From contig CM043956.1 of the NCBI GenBank assembly GCA_014529385.2, positions 63,009,120 to 63,073,119 on the forward strand: a DNA stretch of 64,000 bases, read 5' to 3'. Positions 30,723 through 40,815 of this stretch are shown piece after piece; the stretch's first letter is position 1; every line of letters starts with the position of its first letter. The DNA is from Adiantum capillus-veneris. Taxonomy: Eukaryota > Streptophyta > Polypodiopsida > Polypodiales > Pteridaceae. A program made the translations under genes and the position numbers. A model generated the notes under the pieces. The model was not told where the DNA came from. It worked only from the letters and a program-made list of their open reading frames with translations, and ran no database searches.

Positions 30723-32277
30723 CTATCTGCCTTTTTTGCCACATTCCTCAGCTGCTCTCGAACTCTCAGACCTGTCGTCGTCTTTATCATTCTGTTCTTT
30801 CTGTGCCTTTTTAGGGCACTTTGCGGAGATATGTCCATGTTCCCCGCATCCAAAGCACTTCCCCTCTCTGATGAAGCGAGCTCTCTCCTCATGAGTAGGC
30901 TTGGGTCGTGCATCCTTTTTCTCTGGGTTGCTCTTTTTCTTTCTACTTTCATTCCCAGAAGTCTGTTCGGCTCGTTGTGTCATGGCCTGATCTGTGGGGT
31001 AGGTCAGACTGCCAGAGTGAATGGCAAAGCCCCGCTTCGCATGACTCATCAACTCCTGAATAGAAGCTGACTTCTGTTCCAAGCAGTGATCTCGGATCTC
31101 TATAGGTAGACCCAAGGTAAACCGCTCAATCTGTTCTCTGAACGAGATCTTCTTGAATGAAGAGGCAGGTAGAAAAGAGCTCCAGAATCTTTCACAATAA
31201 GCATTGATTGTATCTTTCTTGGTCATCCGTAGATGGTTCCAAGCAGCTCGTATATCTCGTTCATATTCTTGCGTCAACCAAGAAGAAATAAAAAGCTTTT
31301 CAAATTTCAGCCATTTAACTGGCGCACTCTTGTTTAAAAGAAGCGTGGACCACCAAGTACGAGCATTCCCCTTAAGGTATGAGGTATCTCTCTGAATCTT
31401 GGAGTGCTCTAAATAGCGTCCTCCCACGAAAGCGATGTCAAACTGCTGTATAAAAGACAAAGCCTTCGAAGCATCTGAGTATCCTGAAAAAGTATCAAAC
31501 TTGATCGTGTGGCCACCTTCCTTAAACTCTCGGACTTTCTTGCTTTCATCTTCGAGAAAGTCATAGTGGTTGGCTTTGTAAAAAATTCTTCTTGTTCGCA
31601 TAAAAGTTTCCATCATCGGAATCTAAGCTGTCTGTAGACAAGTCCTCAGTAGAACTGTCAGTCTCTGGGCGAGATGTAGCCTTCTTTGCCTTTTTCTTGC
31701 CCTTTCCGAAGCTTTGCTTTTTACCTTTTCTGTCTTCTTCGCTCGAATCTGAAGAGCTAGAAGAACTGTCAGAAGAAGAAGAAGAAGAACTGGGTACTCC
31801 TTCAAATCGAACACGCTTCTTTTGTTTCTTTGCCTTGTCAAAAGTCGATTGACGACCCAAATATCCCGGGAAGTCAGTACCTTTCTTCTGCTTTTTGCCG
31901 TGCTTTTTGTCTTTCTTTTGCACGTCGAAAAGCTGAGCAATCCGTGCATCAACCACGTTCTCCAGTTCCTTCTCCGTATATTTCTTGGAGGCAGAAGGTT
32001 TCTTGAGAGCGGGTTTCGGGAGTGGTGTTGTGGTTCTCTGCCACTCCATCTGTACCTCTTCCAAAGAGGTCTGGTTCATATATTTTGCCATCTTCGGATC
32101 CTTGTCAAAATTGAGCATCATCTTTGTTGCATCGCCAATTAATTGACGACGCTCCATCTGTCTTTGCTCCACCTGAGTAGGCAGAGGCTGGCCATACTCT
32201 CTGTCTGAATCTTCGTTGTGATCCCAGCCCGCATCTCCAGATGCAGAGGGAGTCAACTGATCATTGCCTTAAGCCAT
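30723..32277 (-). pseudogene. gag of G with CCHC zinc knuckle
   Basis: ATG at 32277 (rc) is followed by GCT and a TAA at 32271-32269, where F has a Ser codon. The frame is then open to 31561: TPSASGDAGWDHNED, MERRQLIGDATKMMLNF, a Ser-rich run (about 31790-31745) and an Asp/Ser-rich tail. After one shift near 31580 the second frame (31616-30723) carries the gag domain (FSGYSDASKALSFIQQFD, GNARTWWSTLL, AAWNHLRMTKKDTINAYCERFW) and the knuckle GKCFGCGEHGHISAKCP (about 30870-30820). Confidence 0.88.
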
Positions 32278-32332
32278 AGGTGCCGCGGGAAAAAAATTCG
32301 GGGATCGGATTTCCCGTAGAAGAGAAATCGGC

Positions 32333-32347
32333 TGTGCTCTGATACCA
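32333..32347 (-). other. Primer-binding site of G (initiator tRNA-Met)
   Basis: Minus strand TGGTATCAGAGCACA, one base inside the LTR at 32349. Confidence 0.9.
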
Positions 32348-32348
32348 T

Positions 32349-32891
32349 TGTAACAGACTTGGACACTCCAAGTCAAGAATCGATCGCGACAGCACCAAAT
32401 AACCACTTCAAAACAATTCTCAGATCACAATAGATTTGCACTGGCCCGACGGAGTTCCGTGCCTAGAGATATTGGCCCCAAAGACTGGCGCCCCTTTCGG
32501 TATTTCTTTTTATATTAATCAGATCAAAGTACAAGAGAGGGGCTAGGGTTTCACTCTCAGACTCTGCGTCCAGATGCTCTGAGAAGTGAAGCCCTCCCCA
32601 CTTATTTAAAGGTTACAAGGGATGCCCAAAAGCAAAGCCCCAAAAGCTTTTAAAATAAAAAGCATCAGTTCTCTCTCTCTCTCTCTTAGAGAGTCTTTTT
32701 CTCTTTTTTATAAAAAAAAAGAAAAATTCGCGTCGCTCATCATTTTTCCAAATTTTTTTAAAAAAAAAAATAAAAGCCTCCGCGATTTCCGGAAATTAGG
32801 GTTTTTGGCAGAAATTAGGGTTTGCAAAAATTTTAGGGTTTCTGGCAGAAATTAGGGTTTCTGCTGTCGGCCACGTCATCACTTTGTGACA
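32349..32891 (-). repeat. 5' LTR of G (543 bp)
   Basis: Four perfect TTAGGGTTT telo-boxes at 32796, 32815, 32833 and 32852, a CCACGTCATCAC box at 32871-32882, and the inverted GGGGCC...GGCGCCCCTTTCGG block (about 32472-32500). Followed by the GTTAC target duplication. Confidence 0.93.
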
Positions 32892-32896
32892 GTTAC

Positions 32897-33739
32897 TACT
32901 TGCTCGTCCTGAAGATCATACCATTGATCTGGTGCCTGGTAGTACACCTCGAACCGGCCACCCTACCGTGTGAGCCGAGCACAGAATGAAAAAATTATGA
33001 ACCAAGTGAAAGACCTCTTGGAAAAGGGTCTTGTCGAGCCTAGTACTTCACCGTATTGCTCTCCAGTGTTGTTGGTTTTGAAGAAAGACGGATCTTGGAG
33101 AATGTGCATTGATTATAGAGCTCTCAACAAAATCACCATCAAGAATAGATTTCCGATCCCTAGGATCGATGATATACTCCACAGGTTACAGGGATCCTCG
33201 TGCTTTATCAGGATTGACTTGAAGAGTGGATATCATCATATCAGGATAGCGCCGGGAGACGTCTACAAGACAGCTTTTCGGACGACTTTAGGGTTATTTG
33301 AGTTTTTGGTGATGCCTTTTGGCTTAACCAATGCTCATGCGACATTTAACCGGATAATGGACATGATTTTTCGACAGTACAGGCTATTTGTTGGCACTTT
33401 CTTTGACGACATCATTGTTTTCTCCAAGAATGAGACATAACACAGAGATCATCTGCTTCAGGTCTTTCAGGCATTACGAGATCACAAGTTAGTGATTAAT
33501 GCAACGAAAAGTGAATTTGTCCTACCAGAGATAAACTTTTTGGGACACATTGTGTTAGCAACAGCAGGAGTGCAAAGGATCCGGTCAAGATAGAGACTAT
33601 CCGTGATTGGCCCGATTTGAGGAATGTCCATGAAGTTAGAAGCTTCTTGGGACTGTGTTCGTACTACAGGCGGTTCATACGAAAGTTTGCAGAGGTTGCT
33701 TCCCCTTTGCATATCTTGACATAGAAAGGACCCACAAAG
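32897..33739 (+). pseudogene. Reverse transcriptase of F
   Basis: Starts right of G with [16 protein letters not shown]; a frameshift in the first 70 bases precedes the 156-codon ORF at 32970-33440 ([23 protein letters not shown] to [16 protein letters not shown]). The catalytic FDD pair is intact. A TAA at 33438-33440 replaces a codon of EAEHRDH, and a deletion near 33575 shifts the frame again before the SFLGLCSYYRRFIRKF part (about 33637-33690). It would synthesise element DNA but cannot be translated through. Confidence 0.88.
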
Positions 33740-34311
33740 GTGGCTGCCTTTCTGACATTGAAAGAGAAATTGACTACGGGACCAATTTTGACTTTGCCGG
33801 ACTTGGAGAAGTCATTTGAAGTATATTGTGATGCTTGTGGTCGTAGTCTGGGTGCGGTCTTGATGCAAGAAGGCCATGTCATAGCTTACAAGAGCCGTTT
33901 GTTCTCTAGGCGGGAGATGGCAGCACAAATCTATGAGAAAGAGCTTTTGGCGGTTATCCATGCTCTTACTCAGTTGCGGCATTACCTACTCGGAGCGGAT
34001 TTTACTGTCTTTACAGACCATCAGAGTTTGCGCTATTTCTTGTCACAGAAGCAGCTTTCGGAAAAGCAGATGCGGTGGGCGAACATCTTGTCATAGTTCC
34101 ACTTCCAGATTGTCCATGTGCAGGGACAGAAGAATGTGGTGGCAGATGCTTTGTCTCGGAAACCGTTGGTTCTGGCTATTTCCGCGATACATCATAGGAG
34201 CTTCGAGGATATGGTCGATCAGTATGCCACAGATACAGAGATTTTGCAGATATTTTCACACTGATACGGGATGGGGAGACAATAGCCCGATACTCCCTTC
34301 GGGAAGGCTAC
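33740..34311 (+). pseudogene. RNase H of F
   Basis: Frame 33740-34096: FEVYCDACGRSLGAVL (first catalytic Asp), IYEKELLAVIHAL, TDHQSLRYFL and QMRWANILS, then a TAG at 34094-34096. The remaining part (FQIVHVQGQKNVVADALSRKP, about 34100-34165) follows in the same frame and shifts near 34240. The degradation of the RNA strand is its role in the replication cycle. Confidence 0.85.
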
Positions 34312-35514
34312 TTGATGAAAAAGACATATGTTGTGCAGCCGTTGAGGGAAAAGGTTATGACTGAATGCCACTGTCCACCTTTTATGGGTCACTGCGGCAT
34401 TGCTACTACCATGAAAGGGGTAGAGAGAGACTTCTTTTGGCCGAGACTCAAGAAGGATGTGGAAGAGTTTGTGCGCAGTTGCTTGGTATGCCAGAAGGTC
34501 AAGTTTGACAGGCATAAGGCACAGGGATTGTTACAGCCTTTACCTATACCCACCCGCCCCTGGGAAAGTATAGCGATGGATTTCATTTTTGATCTCTCGA
34601 GAACACAGAGTGGTCACGATGGTATCTGGACTATTATTGACAAATTTAGCAAACATGCTCATTTCATTCCAGTGAAGAAAACACTCAAGCTGGATCACTT
34701 AGCAAGACTGTTTGTGGCCCAGATTTTCAGATTACATGGCATGCCTGAGACGATTGTCTTCGACAGAGACCCTAGATTTATGAGTTTGTTTTGGAAGGCA
34801 ATTTGGGAGAACATTGGCACGCGGTTGCAGTTCTCGTCATCATTCCACCCGCAGACTGACGGGCAATCCGAGATTGCCAATTCAGTGGTTCTAGATTTAT
34901 GGAAGTCTTATATCTCAGATCAGAAGACTGAATGGGAAAGATATTTGCCTTTGGTGGAATTTGCCTACAATAACACGATACACTCTTCGACGAGGAAGGC
35001 GCCATTTGAGATTGTTGAAGGTGTTGCGAAGGTTCCACCCTTCCTGAGCACGAAAGATAAGATATTTGAAGCGGATGAATATTCGCGAGATTTGGATACG
35101 GCTTTTGCCAAGGTTCGCGAGACTTTGCAGAAGTCTCAAGAACGACAGAAAAAGGCAGCGGATCGCCAGCGTCGCGACTTGAAACTGAAGGAGGATGATT
35201 GGGTGCTCTTACGTTTTGTGAAGGCACGTCTAAGAAAGAAAAAGGGAAAGGAGAGGCTTTTTCCAAAGCTTAGTATGCGATACTACGGACCTTTCCAGAC
35301 TACTGAAAAGATAAATGATGTCTCCTTCCGATTGAAACTGCCAGATACTTGGAGGATTCACAATGCATTGCATGTGAGTCTCTTGAAACCTGTTAAGGGT
35401 GATGTGCTTGATGATGGGGAGCCTGATGAGCAACCCGCAGTGGAAGAAAACGAGGAGACCCTTGTTCCTGAACATATTTTGGCACATACGGATACGAAGA
35501 AAGGTAAAGTTTGA
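34312..35514 (+). CDS. Gypsy integrase ORF of F (400 codons)
   Basis: HHCC zinc finger at residues 20-60 (H20, H27, C57, C60), catalytic triad D90 (AMDFIFD), D151 (FDRDPRF) and E187 (QTDGQSE) with 35 residues between the second and third, as in retroviral-type integrases. A GPY/F region (MRYYGPF) follows, and a linker VPEHILAH. All catalytic residues are present, so this is the most intact integrase in the window. A TGA at 35512-35514 ends the ORF right before the chromodomain. The ATG is internal to pol; the protein would be cut from a polyprotein. Confidence 0.88.
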   Translation: MMKKTYVVQPLREKVMTECHCPPFMGHCGIATTMKGVERDFFWPRLKKDVEEFVRSCLVCQKVKFDRHKAQGLLQPLPIPTRPWESIAMDFIFDLSRTQSGHDGIWTIIDKFSKHAHFIPVKKTLKLDHLARLFVAQIFRLHGMPETIVFDRDPRFMSLFWKAIWENIGTRLQFSSSFHPQTDGQSEIANSVVLDLWKSYISDQKTEWERYLPLVEFAYNNTIHSSTRKAPFEIVEGVAKVPPFLSTKDKIFEADEYSRDLDTAFAKVRETLQKSQERQKKAADRQRRDLKLKEDDWVLLRFVKARLRKKKGKERLFPKLSMRYYGPFQTTEKINDVSFRLKLPDTWRIHNALHVSLLKPVKGDVLDDGEPDEQPAVEENEETLVPEHILAHTDTKKGKV

Positions 35515-35631
35515 AGGCGGTTCTTGGTTAAGTTCAAGAACTTTCCTGCATTTGATGCGAAGTGGATGGAGGAGGAGGACCTAGTAGATACTCCTCGGAT
35601 TGAAAAACTTTACCTCGATGTTTTGGTTTAG
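35515..35631 (+). pseudogene. Chromodomain coding segment of F, behind a stop
   Basis: RRFLVKFKNFPAFDAKWMEEEDLVDTPR continues the integrase frame after the TGA and ends at the TAG at 35629-35631. It matches the intact chromodomain of G. The position of the stop is close to that in E. Confidence 0.82.
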
Positions 35632-36228
35632 CGTAGTCTACTCCAAACGTTACCTTGAAATTCAGCTTGGCCGAAGATCTGGTGCAGTGGGATGCATTAG
35701 AGGGGAGTTACTCCGCTCCTTTGTCAACAGATGCCTTGATTTTGATACTAAAGTCAGTGATGTCTCTTTGAGCTTGAGGGGTACTGAGAGCTGACAGTAT
35801 TCTGCTAGATGACTTTATGAAATTGAATCCTGATAATGATACTGATTTGTTCTTGACTTCTTTTGAGTGCAGGAACTGATAGCTGAAATGACTGCAACAT
35901 TTTGGTTTGATTGATCTCGAATAGACATGGTTGCAATAGGGGTTAGTCAATCGGACATGGATGAGGTCCCGATTGAACCTAGATGTGATTGCTAGCTACA
36001 TTGCCGATAAATCATGCTCTGAATGAATGTTGAATGTCATGTGATGTCTTGTGATGTCTGGTGATGTCTTGTGATGTTGTGTGATGTGACTGTCGATTTG
36101 GTACATGTGCTAGATGTGTGTTCTTAGTACGTAGGTACTAACAATCAGGTCTGTTAAGACGGTTTATGGCTTTTGTCAGTTTTGCAAGCGTAATCGCGGT
36201 CGATTACAATGCTTTCAAGAGGGGGGTA
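35632..36228 (+). other. 3' non-coding tail, hairpin and polypurine tract of F
   Basis: Non-coding, with GTGATGTCTTGTGATGTC-type short repeats (about 36037-36085), the hairpin GTAATC-GCGGTC-GATTAC (36190-36207) and the purine tract CAAGAGGGGGGTA (36216-36228) adjoining the 3' LTR. Confidence 0.8.
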
Positions 36229-36844
36229 TGTCACAAAGTGATGACGTAATGGATAGCAAAAACCCTAATTTCTAGCTGAAACCCTAAAATTCCTGCAAAC
36301 CCTAAAATCTGCCAAAAACCCTAATTTGCAGCAAACCCTATTTTCAGGCTGAAACCCTAATTCTGCCGGGGGTGCCACGTGGCAGCAACAGTACGGATTT
36401 CCGTGATTTGCGGCGGAAATTACGCTGGCAGCTTTTTCTGCTTTTTCTATGTAAATAGCAAGAGAGAAAGAGAGAGAAAAAGTCTTTTTGCTTTTATTTG
36501 AAATACTCTCTAAGAGAGAGAGAAAGCTGATGCTTTTGATTTTGAAGCTTTTGGGGCTCTTTTTTCGGCATCTCTTGTAACCTTTAAATAAGTGGGGAGG
36601 GCTTCACTTCTCAGAGCATCTGGACGCAGAGTCTGAGAGTGAAACCCTAGCCATTATCTTGTACTTTGATGTGATTAATATAAAAAGGAATACCAAAAGG
36701 GGCGCCAGTCTTTGGGGCCAATATCTCTAGGCACGGAACTCCGTCGGGCCAGTGCAAATCTATTGTGATTTGTGAATTGTTTTGAAGTGGTTATTTGGTG
36801 CTGTCGCGGTCGATTCTTGACTTGGAGTGTCCAAGTCTGTTACA
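36229..36844 (+). repeat. 3' LTR of F (616 bp) with telo-box array
   Basis: Same ends as the 5' LTR. Telo-boxes lie between 36259 and 36360 (five perfect, one AAACCCTAT). The CGCAC target duplication follows at 36845-36849. Differences from the 5' LTR are few to moderate, so F is not very old. Confidence 0.93.
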
Positions 36845-36849
36845 CGCAC

Positions 36850-37328
36850 ATACACACACACACACTCATAATCTCTTGCGTGGCAGTTGTACTCATTTTC
36901 GCAAAACGCTTTGACAGTTGAAAGGATAGATATGGCTGTGCTGACGTGGCACTTGTACGCATTTTCGCAAAACGCTTTGACAGCTCTTGGACAGTAGTGC
37001 TTTTGGGGCTAGATGATTTTGAGTTTGAAGCTTTTCATGTAAACTGCTTTTCACAGGCAAAAGGCCTTCAAATATGTGCAGAGGGCTCAGTCTCTGGCAC
37101 TCTTTTGGGTGAAGGTGTAGAGCGTGAGTATCGGCATTGTACCGAGTTCAATAATACAAGGAAATACCGAAAGGGGCGCCAAGGTTTGGGGCTAGCGCTC
37201 TCTTCGTGTGGAATTCCGCCATGTCGTGTGTCGTGCACTCTCTCTCTTCCATTTCAGTGTTATTTGAAGTGCTTAAGGTGTCCAGTTTGCTCTTTTCCGC
37301 TGGCACGTGGTGTTCGTCTCTCGTGACA
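36850..37328 (+). repeat. Right part of LTR H (after insertion F)
   Basis: Continues the 23479-23716 LTR: CACACA tract, duplicated CATTTTCGCAAAACGCTTTGACAG (about 36893 and 36961), AAGGGGCGCCAAGG...TTTGGGGC (37172-37192) and the end TCTCGTGACA. It lacks most of the TC microsatellite. The 20 bases up to 37348 are flanking DNA. Confidence 0.85.
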
Positions 37329-37348
37329 TCAGTGCTAAGCCGGTTACA

Positions 37349-38016
37349 TGTAACAGACTTGGACACTCCAAGTCAAGAATCTACCGCAACAGCACAAATA
37401 ATCACTTCAAAACAGTTCACAGTTCACAATTGGACACTGGTTCGACGGAGTTCCGTGCCTAGAGATATTGGCCAAAAGATTGGCGCCCCTTTCAGTATTT
37501 CTTTTTGTATTAATATGAGTTCAAAGTACAAGAGTGCGGGCAGGTGCTCACATGCACTCTGTGTCTAGATGCTCTGAGTCGCGAGAGGCCTACCTGCTTA
37601 TTTATAAATTACTAGGGATGCCAACAGCAGAGCCCAAAAGCTATTAAACTCAAAAGCTTTGATAAATAAAGCCCTCATAAAGTAAAGCAGAGACTCTTTC
37701 TTTCTCTCTCTTATGCTTTTATAAAAGAAAGCAATTCAATTTAAAGCTCCCTCTCTCTCTTGCTGACTTTGTGTAGCATAAAAAACTGCCCACTCAATTT
37801 CTGCTTTTTTTCCGCATGTCGTTGCCACGTCATCAGCCATCCGGAATCTGCGCCGCAAATCACGGAGGCGTCCGTACAGCCTGCCACGTCAGCCCTTAGG
37901 GTTTCTGTTGCCACATCAGCCCTGCTGGATTGCCACGTCAGTCCTGTTGGGTAATTGTCCGCTACCCATTGGATGGGGTGTGTTCTAGGGCTGTGCCATG
38001 TCACTGATTTGTGACA
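37349..38016 (-). repeat. 3' LTR of I (668 bp)
   Basis: TGTAACAGACTTGG at the left, GATTTGTGACA at the right. Several GCCACGTCA/GCCACATCA boxes (about 37810-37945) replace the telo-boxes of F and G. The inverted TTGGCGCCCCTTTC block is at about 37479-37493. Confidence 0.9.
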
Positions 38017-38639
38017 TAACCCCCTCTTGAAAGCATTGTAATCGCCCTTGATTACGCCTGCAAAACAGACAGAAGCCATAAACTGTCTTAGCAGAATTGA
38101 TTGTTAGTACCGACGCACTAGGAACACACATCTAGCACATGTACCAATCGACAGTCACATCATACGACATCACAGGACATCACATGACATTCAACATTCA
38201 TTCGGATCTTAGACCATGATTTATCGGCAATGTAGCTAGCAATCGCATCTAGATCCACTCGGACCTCATCAATGCCTGATTGACTAACCCCTATTGCAAC
38301 CATGTCTATTCGAGATCATTTAGACCAAAATGCTGCAGTCACTTCGTCTATCAGTTCCTGCACTTAAACAAGTCAAGAACAAGTCAGTTTCATATTTTCC
38401 GGAATTCTATTTCATAAAGTCATCCAGCAGAATACTCTCAGCTCTCAGTATCCCTGAAGCTCAAAGATCCATCAGTGAGACTAGTATTAAAAAATCGAGG
38501 CATTTGTTGACAAAGGAGCGGAGTAACTCCCCTCTTGTGCAAACCCTCTGCACCAAATCTCTGGCCAAGCTGAATTCTGGGTTCCATTTGGAATAGACTA
38601 TGCTAAACCAAAAGCTTCAAGGTAAAGATTCACATTCCG
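38017..38639 (-). other. Polypurine tract, hairpin and 3' non-coding tail of I
   Basis: CAAGAGGGGGTTA on the minus strand touches the LTR; the hairpin GTAATC-AAGGGC-GATTAC is at 38038-38055. The tail resembles that of G, including the GACATCACAGGACATCACA repeats near 38165. Confidence 0.76.
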
Positions 38640-40815
38640 AGGAATATTTGCTAGGTCTTCCTCCTCCATTCGCTTCGCATCCAATGCGATGTAGGTCTTG
38701 AATTTAATCAAGAACCGTCAATTCGCTTTACCTTCTTTCTTTCTTTTTGTGCCAATTTCTATTCTTGAATAAGTATCTGCTCGTTTTCGTCCAATTTGGG
38801 TTGCACCTCTGGCTTCCCATCATCGGGCACATCGCCTTCAAAAGGCTTTAAGAGACTCACATGAAAAACATTGTGAATCCTCCAAGTATTCTGGTAGCTT
38901 TAGTCCTAAGGAGATATTGTTTATCTTTTCGGAAAATCTGGAAAGGTCCACACTATCTCATGCTAAGCTTTCAAAGGAGCCGCTCCTTTCCCTTTTCTTT
39001 CTTTCTCGGGCGTGCCTTCCCATAATGTAAGAGCACCCAATCCTTCTCCTTCAATTTCAAATCGCGACAATGGCGATTTGCTACCTTTTTTTTGTTTTTC
39101 TTGAAATTTTTGCAAAGCCTTTCGGACCAAGTCCCTCGTGAATTGGTCGGCTTCAAAGAAAAATCTTGTCTTTCACGCTAATGAAGGGTGGGCAAAACTT
39201 TTCTTTTGATTCAACAAAGAAGACTTCAACAGATCCAGTACCACTGAATTAGCAATCTTTGATTGCCCGTCAATCTGCGGGTGGAAAGATGATGAGAACT
39301 GCAATCGCGTGCCTATGTTCTCCCAAATAGCCATCCGAAACAAACTCGTGAACTTGGGGTCCCTGTCGGAGACAATCGTCTCAGGCATGCCATGTAATCT
39401 GAAGACTTGGGCAATAAACAGTCGTTCCCACGCGGTGTTCTTGGGAGATGAAATCCATTGCAATACTTTACCTGGGGAGGGGGGGGGGGGGGGGGGGGGG
39501 GTGTGTGTGTGTGTGGATATGGTAAAAGACTGTAACAATCCCTGTGCTTTATGCCTGTCAAACTTGACCTTCTGGCATACCAAGCAACTGCGCACAAACT
39601 CGTCCTTGAGTCTCGGCCAAAAGAAGTATCTCTCTACCCCTTTCAAGGTGGTAGCAATGCCGTGGTGACCCGTAAAAGGCAGACAGTGGCATTCGTTTAG
39701 AACCTTTTCTCTCAAGGGCTGTGTAACGCACAACATGGTTTTCTTCATCAAGTAGCCATCCCGAATGGAATAGTCCGCTACTATCTCCCCTTTCTGTATT
39801 CAACTGAATACATCTGCAAAATCTGTTCTGTGGCGTACTAACCAACCATATCCTCGAAGTTTCTATGATGTATCGCGGAAATAGCCAGAACCAACGGCTT
39901 TCGGGGTAAAGTATCTGCCACGAATTACTTCTGTCCTTGCACATGGACAATCCGGAAGTAAAAACTGTGACAAGATGTTTGCCCACCGCATCTGCTTTTT
40001 CGATAGCTGCTTCCATGACAAGAAGTAGCGTCCCATCATCTGTGAAAAACCGTAAAATCGGCTCCGAGTAGGTAATGTCGCCACTGAATAAAAGCATGGA
40101 TAGCCGCCAAAAGCTCTTTCTCACAAATCTGTGTTGTCAATTCCGGCCTTGAGAACAATCGCCTCTTGTAAGCAATGACATGGCCTTCTTGCATTAAGAC
40201 CGCACTCAGACTACGACCACAAGCATCACAGAATACTTCAAATGACTTTTGCAAGTCCGGCAAAGTCAAAACTGGTCCGTAGTCAATCTCTCTTTCAAAG
40301 TCTGAAAGGCAGTCACCTTTGTGGGTCCCCACGAGAAAGGGACTCCTTTCTGTGTCAAGATATGCAAAGGAGAAGCAACCTCTGCAAACTTTCGAATGAA
40401 CCGGCGGCCTATAGTACGAACACAATCCCAAGAAGCTTCTAACTTCATGGACATTCTTCAAATCGGGCCAATCACAGATAGTCGCTATCTTGGCCGGATC
40501 CATTTGCACTCTTGTTGTGCTGACACAATGTGTCCCAAAAAGTGTATCTCTGGTAGGAAAAAAATTCACTTTTCTTCGCATTAATCACTAACTTGTGATC
40601 TTGTATTGCCTGAAAGACTTGAAGTAGATGATCTCTATGTTCTGCCTCATCCTTGGAGAAAACAATGATGTCGTCAAAGGAAGTGCCAACAAATAGTCTA
40701 TACTCTCGAAAAATCCTGTCCATTATCCGGTTAAATGTCGCAGGAGCATTGGTTAAGCCAAAAGGCATCACCAAAAACTCAAATAACCCAAAAGTCGTCC
40801 GAAAGGCTGTCTTTT
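38640..40815 (-). pseudogene. RT C-terminus, RNase H, integrase and chromodomain remnant of I
   Basis: From the deletion junction, RT reads [27 protein letters not shown] and [13 protein letters not shown]. RNase H follows (FEVFCDACGRSLSAVL, CEKELLAAIHAF), then integrase (ECHCLPFTGHHGIATTL, SCLVC, HGMPETIVSDRD, HPQIDGQSK where Glu is Lys). The core is cut after VVLDLLKSS and rejoined at the C-terminal part (39156-38971, DLKLKEKDWVLLHYGKAR). The chromodomain region (about 38720-38640) has a TGA just before RFLIKF. Many frameshifts. Confidence 0.85.
39478..39501. repeat. G homopolymer inside the integrase of I, next to a GT run
   Basis: A run of about 24 G followed by a GT tract, where relatives encode the proline-rich IPTRPWES. 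It has expanded from a G-rich stretch. Its length may be uncertain in sequencing. Confidence 0.8.

Larger units (their letters stand above)
26448..32891 (-). mobile_element. Ty3/gypsy chromovirus G, full-length, nested in F
   Basis: A 6444-bp minus-strand element with LTRs at 32349-32891 (5') and 26448-26989 (3'), flanked by a perfect 5-bp duplication GTTAC (26443-26447 and 32892-32896). It has a tRNA-Met priming site, gag, protease, RT, RNase H, integrase, chromodomain and polypurine tract. It belongs to the same family as F and lies in the opposite direction, so the two form long inverted homologies. Its pol is the best preserved gypsy pol here, broken by one stop, a deletion in the integrase core and a few shifts. 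Confidence 0.95.
23717..36844 (+). mobile_element. Ty3/gypsy chromovirus F, full-length, split by element G
   Basis: LTRs at 23717-24333 and 36229-36844, initiator tRNA-Met priming site, gag, protease, RT, RNase H, integrase, chromodomain, hairpin and polypurine tract on the plus strand. A perfect 5-bp duplication CGCAC (23712-23716 and 36845-36849) flanks it, and the LTR H sequence is contiguous when F is removed. Element G (26448-32891) sits between protease and RT in the opposite direction. Without G it is about 6.7 kb. Stops and shifts are scattered through gag and pol, but the integrase frame is open for 400 codons. Confidence 0.95.
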
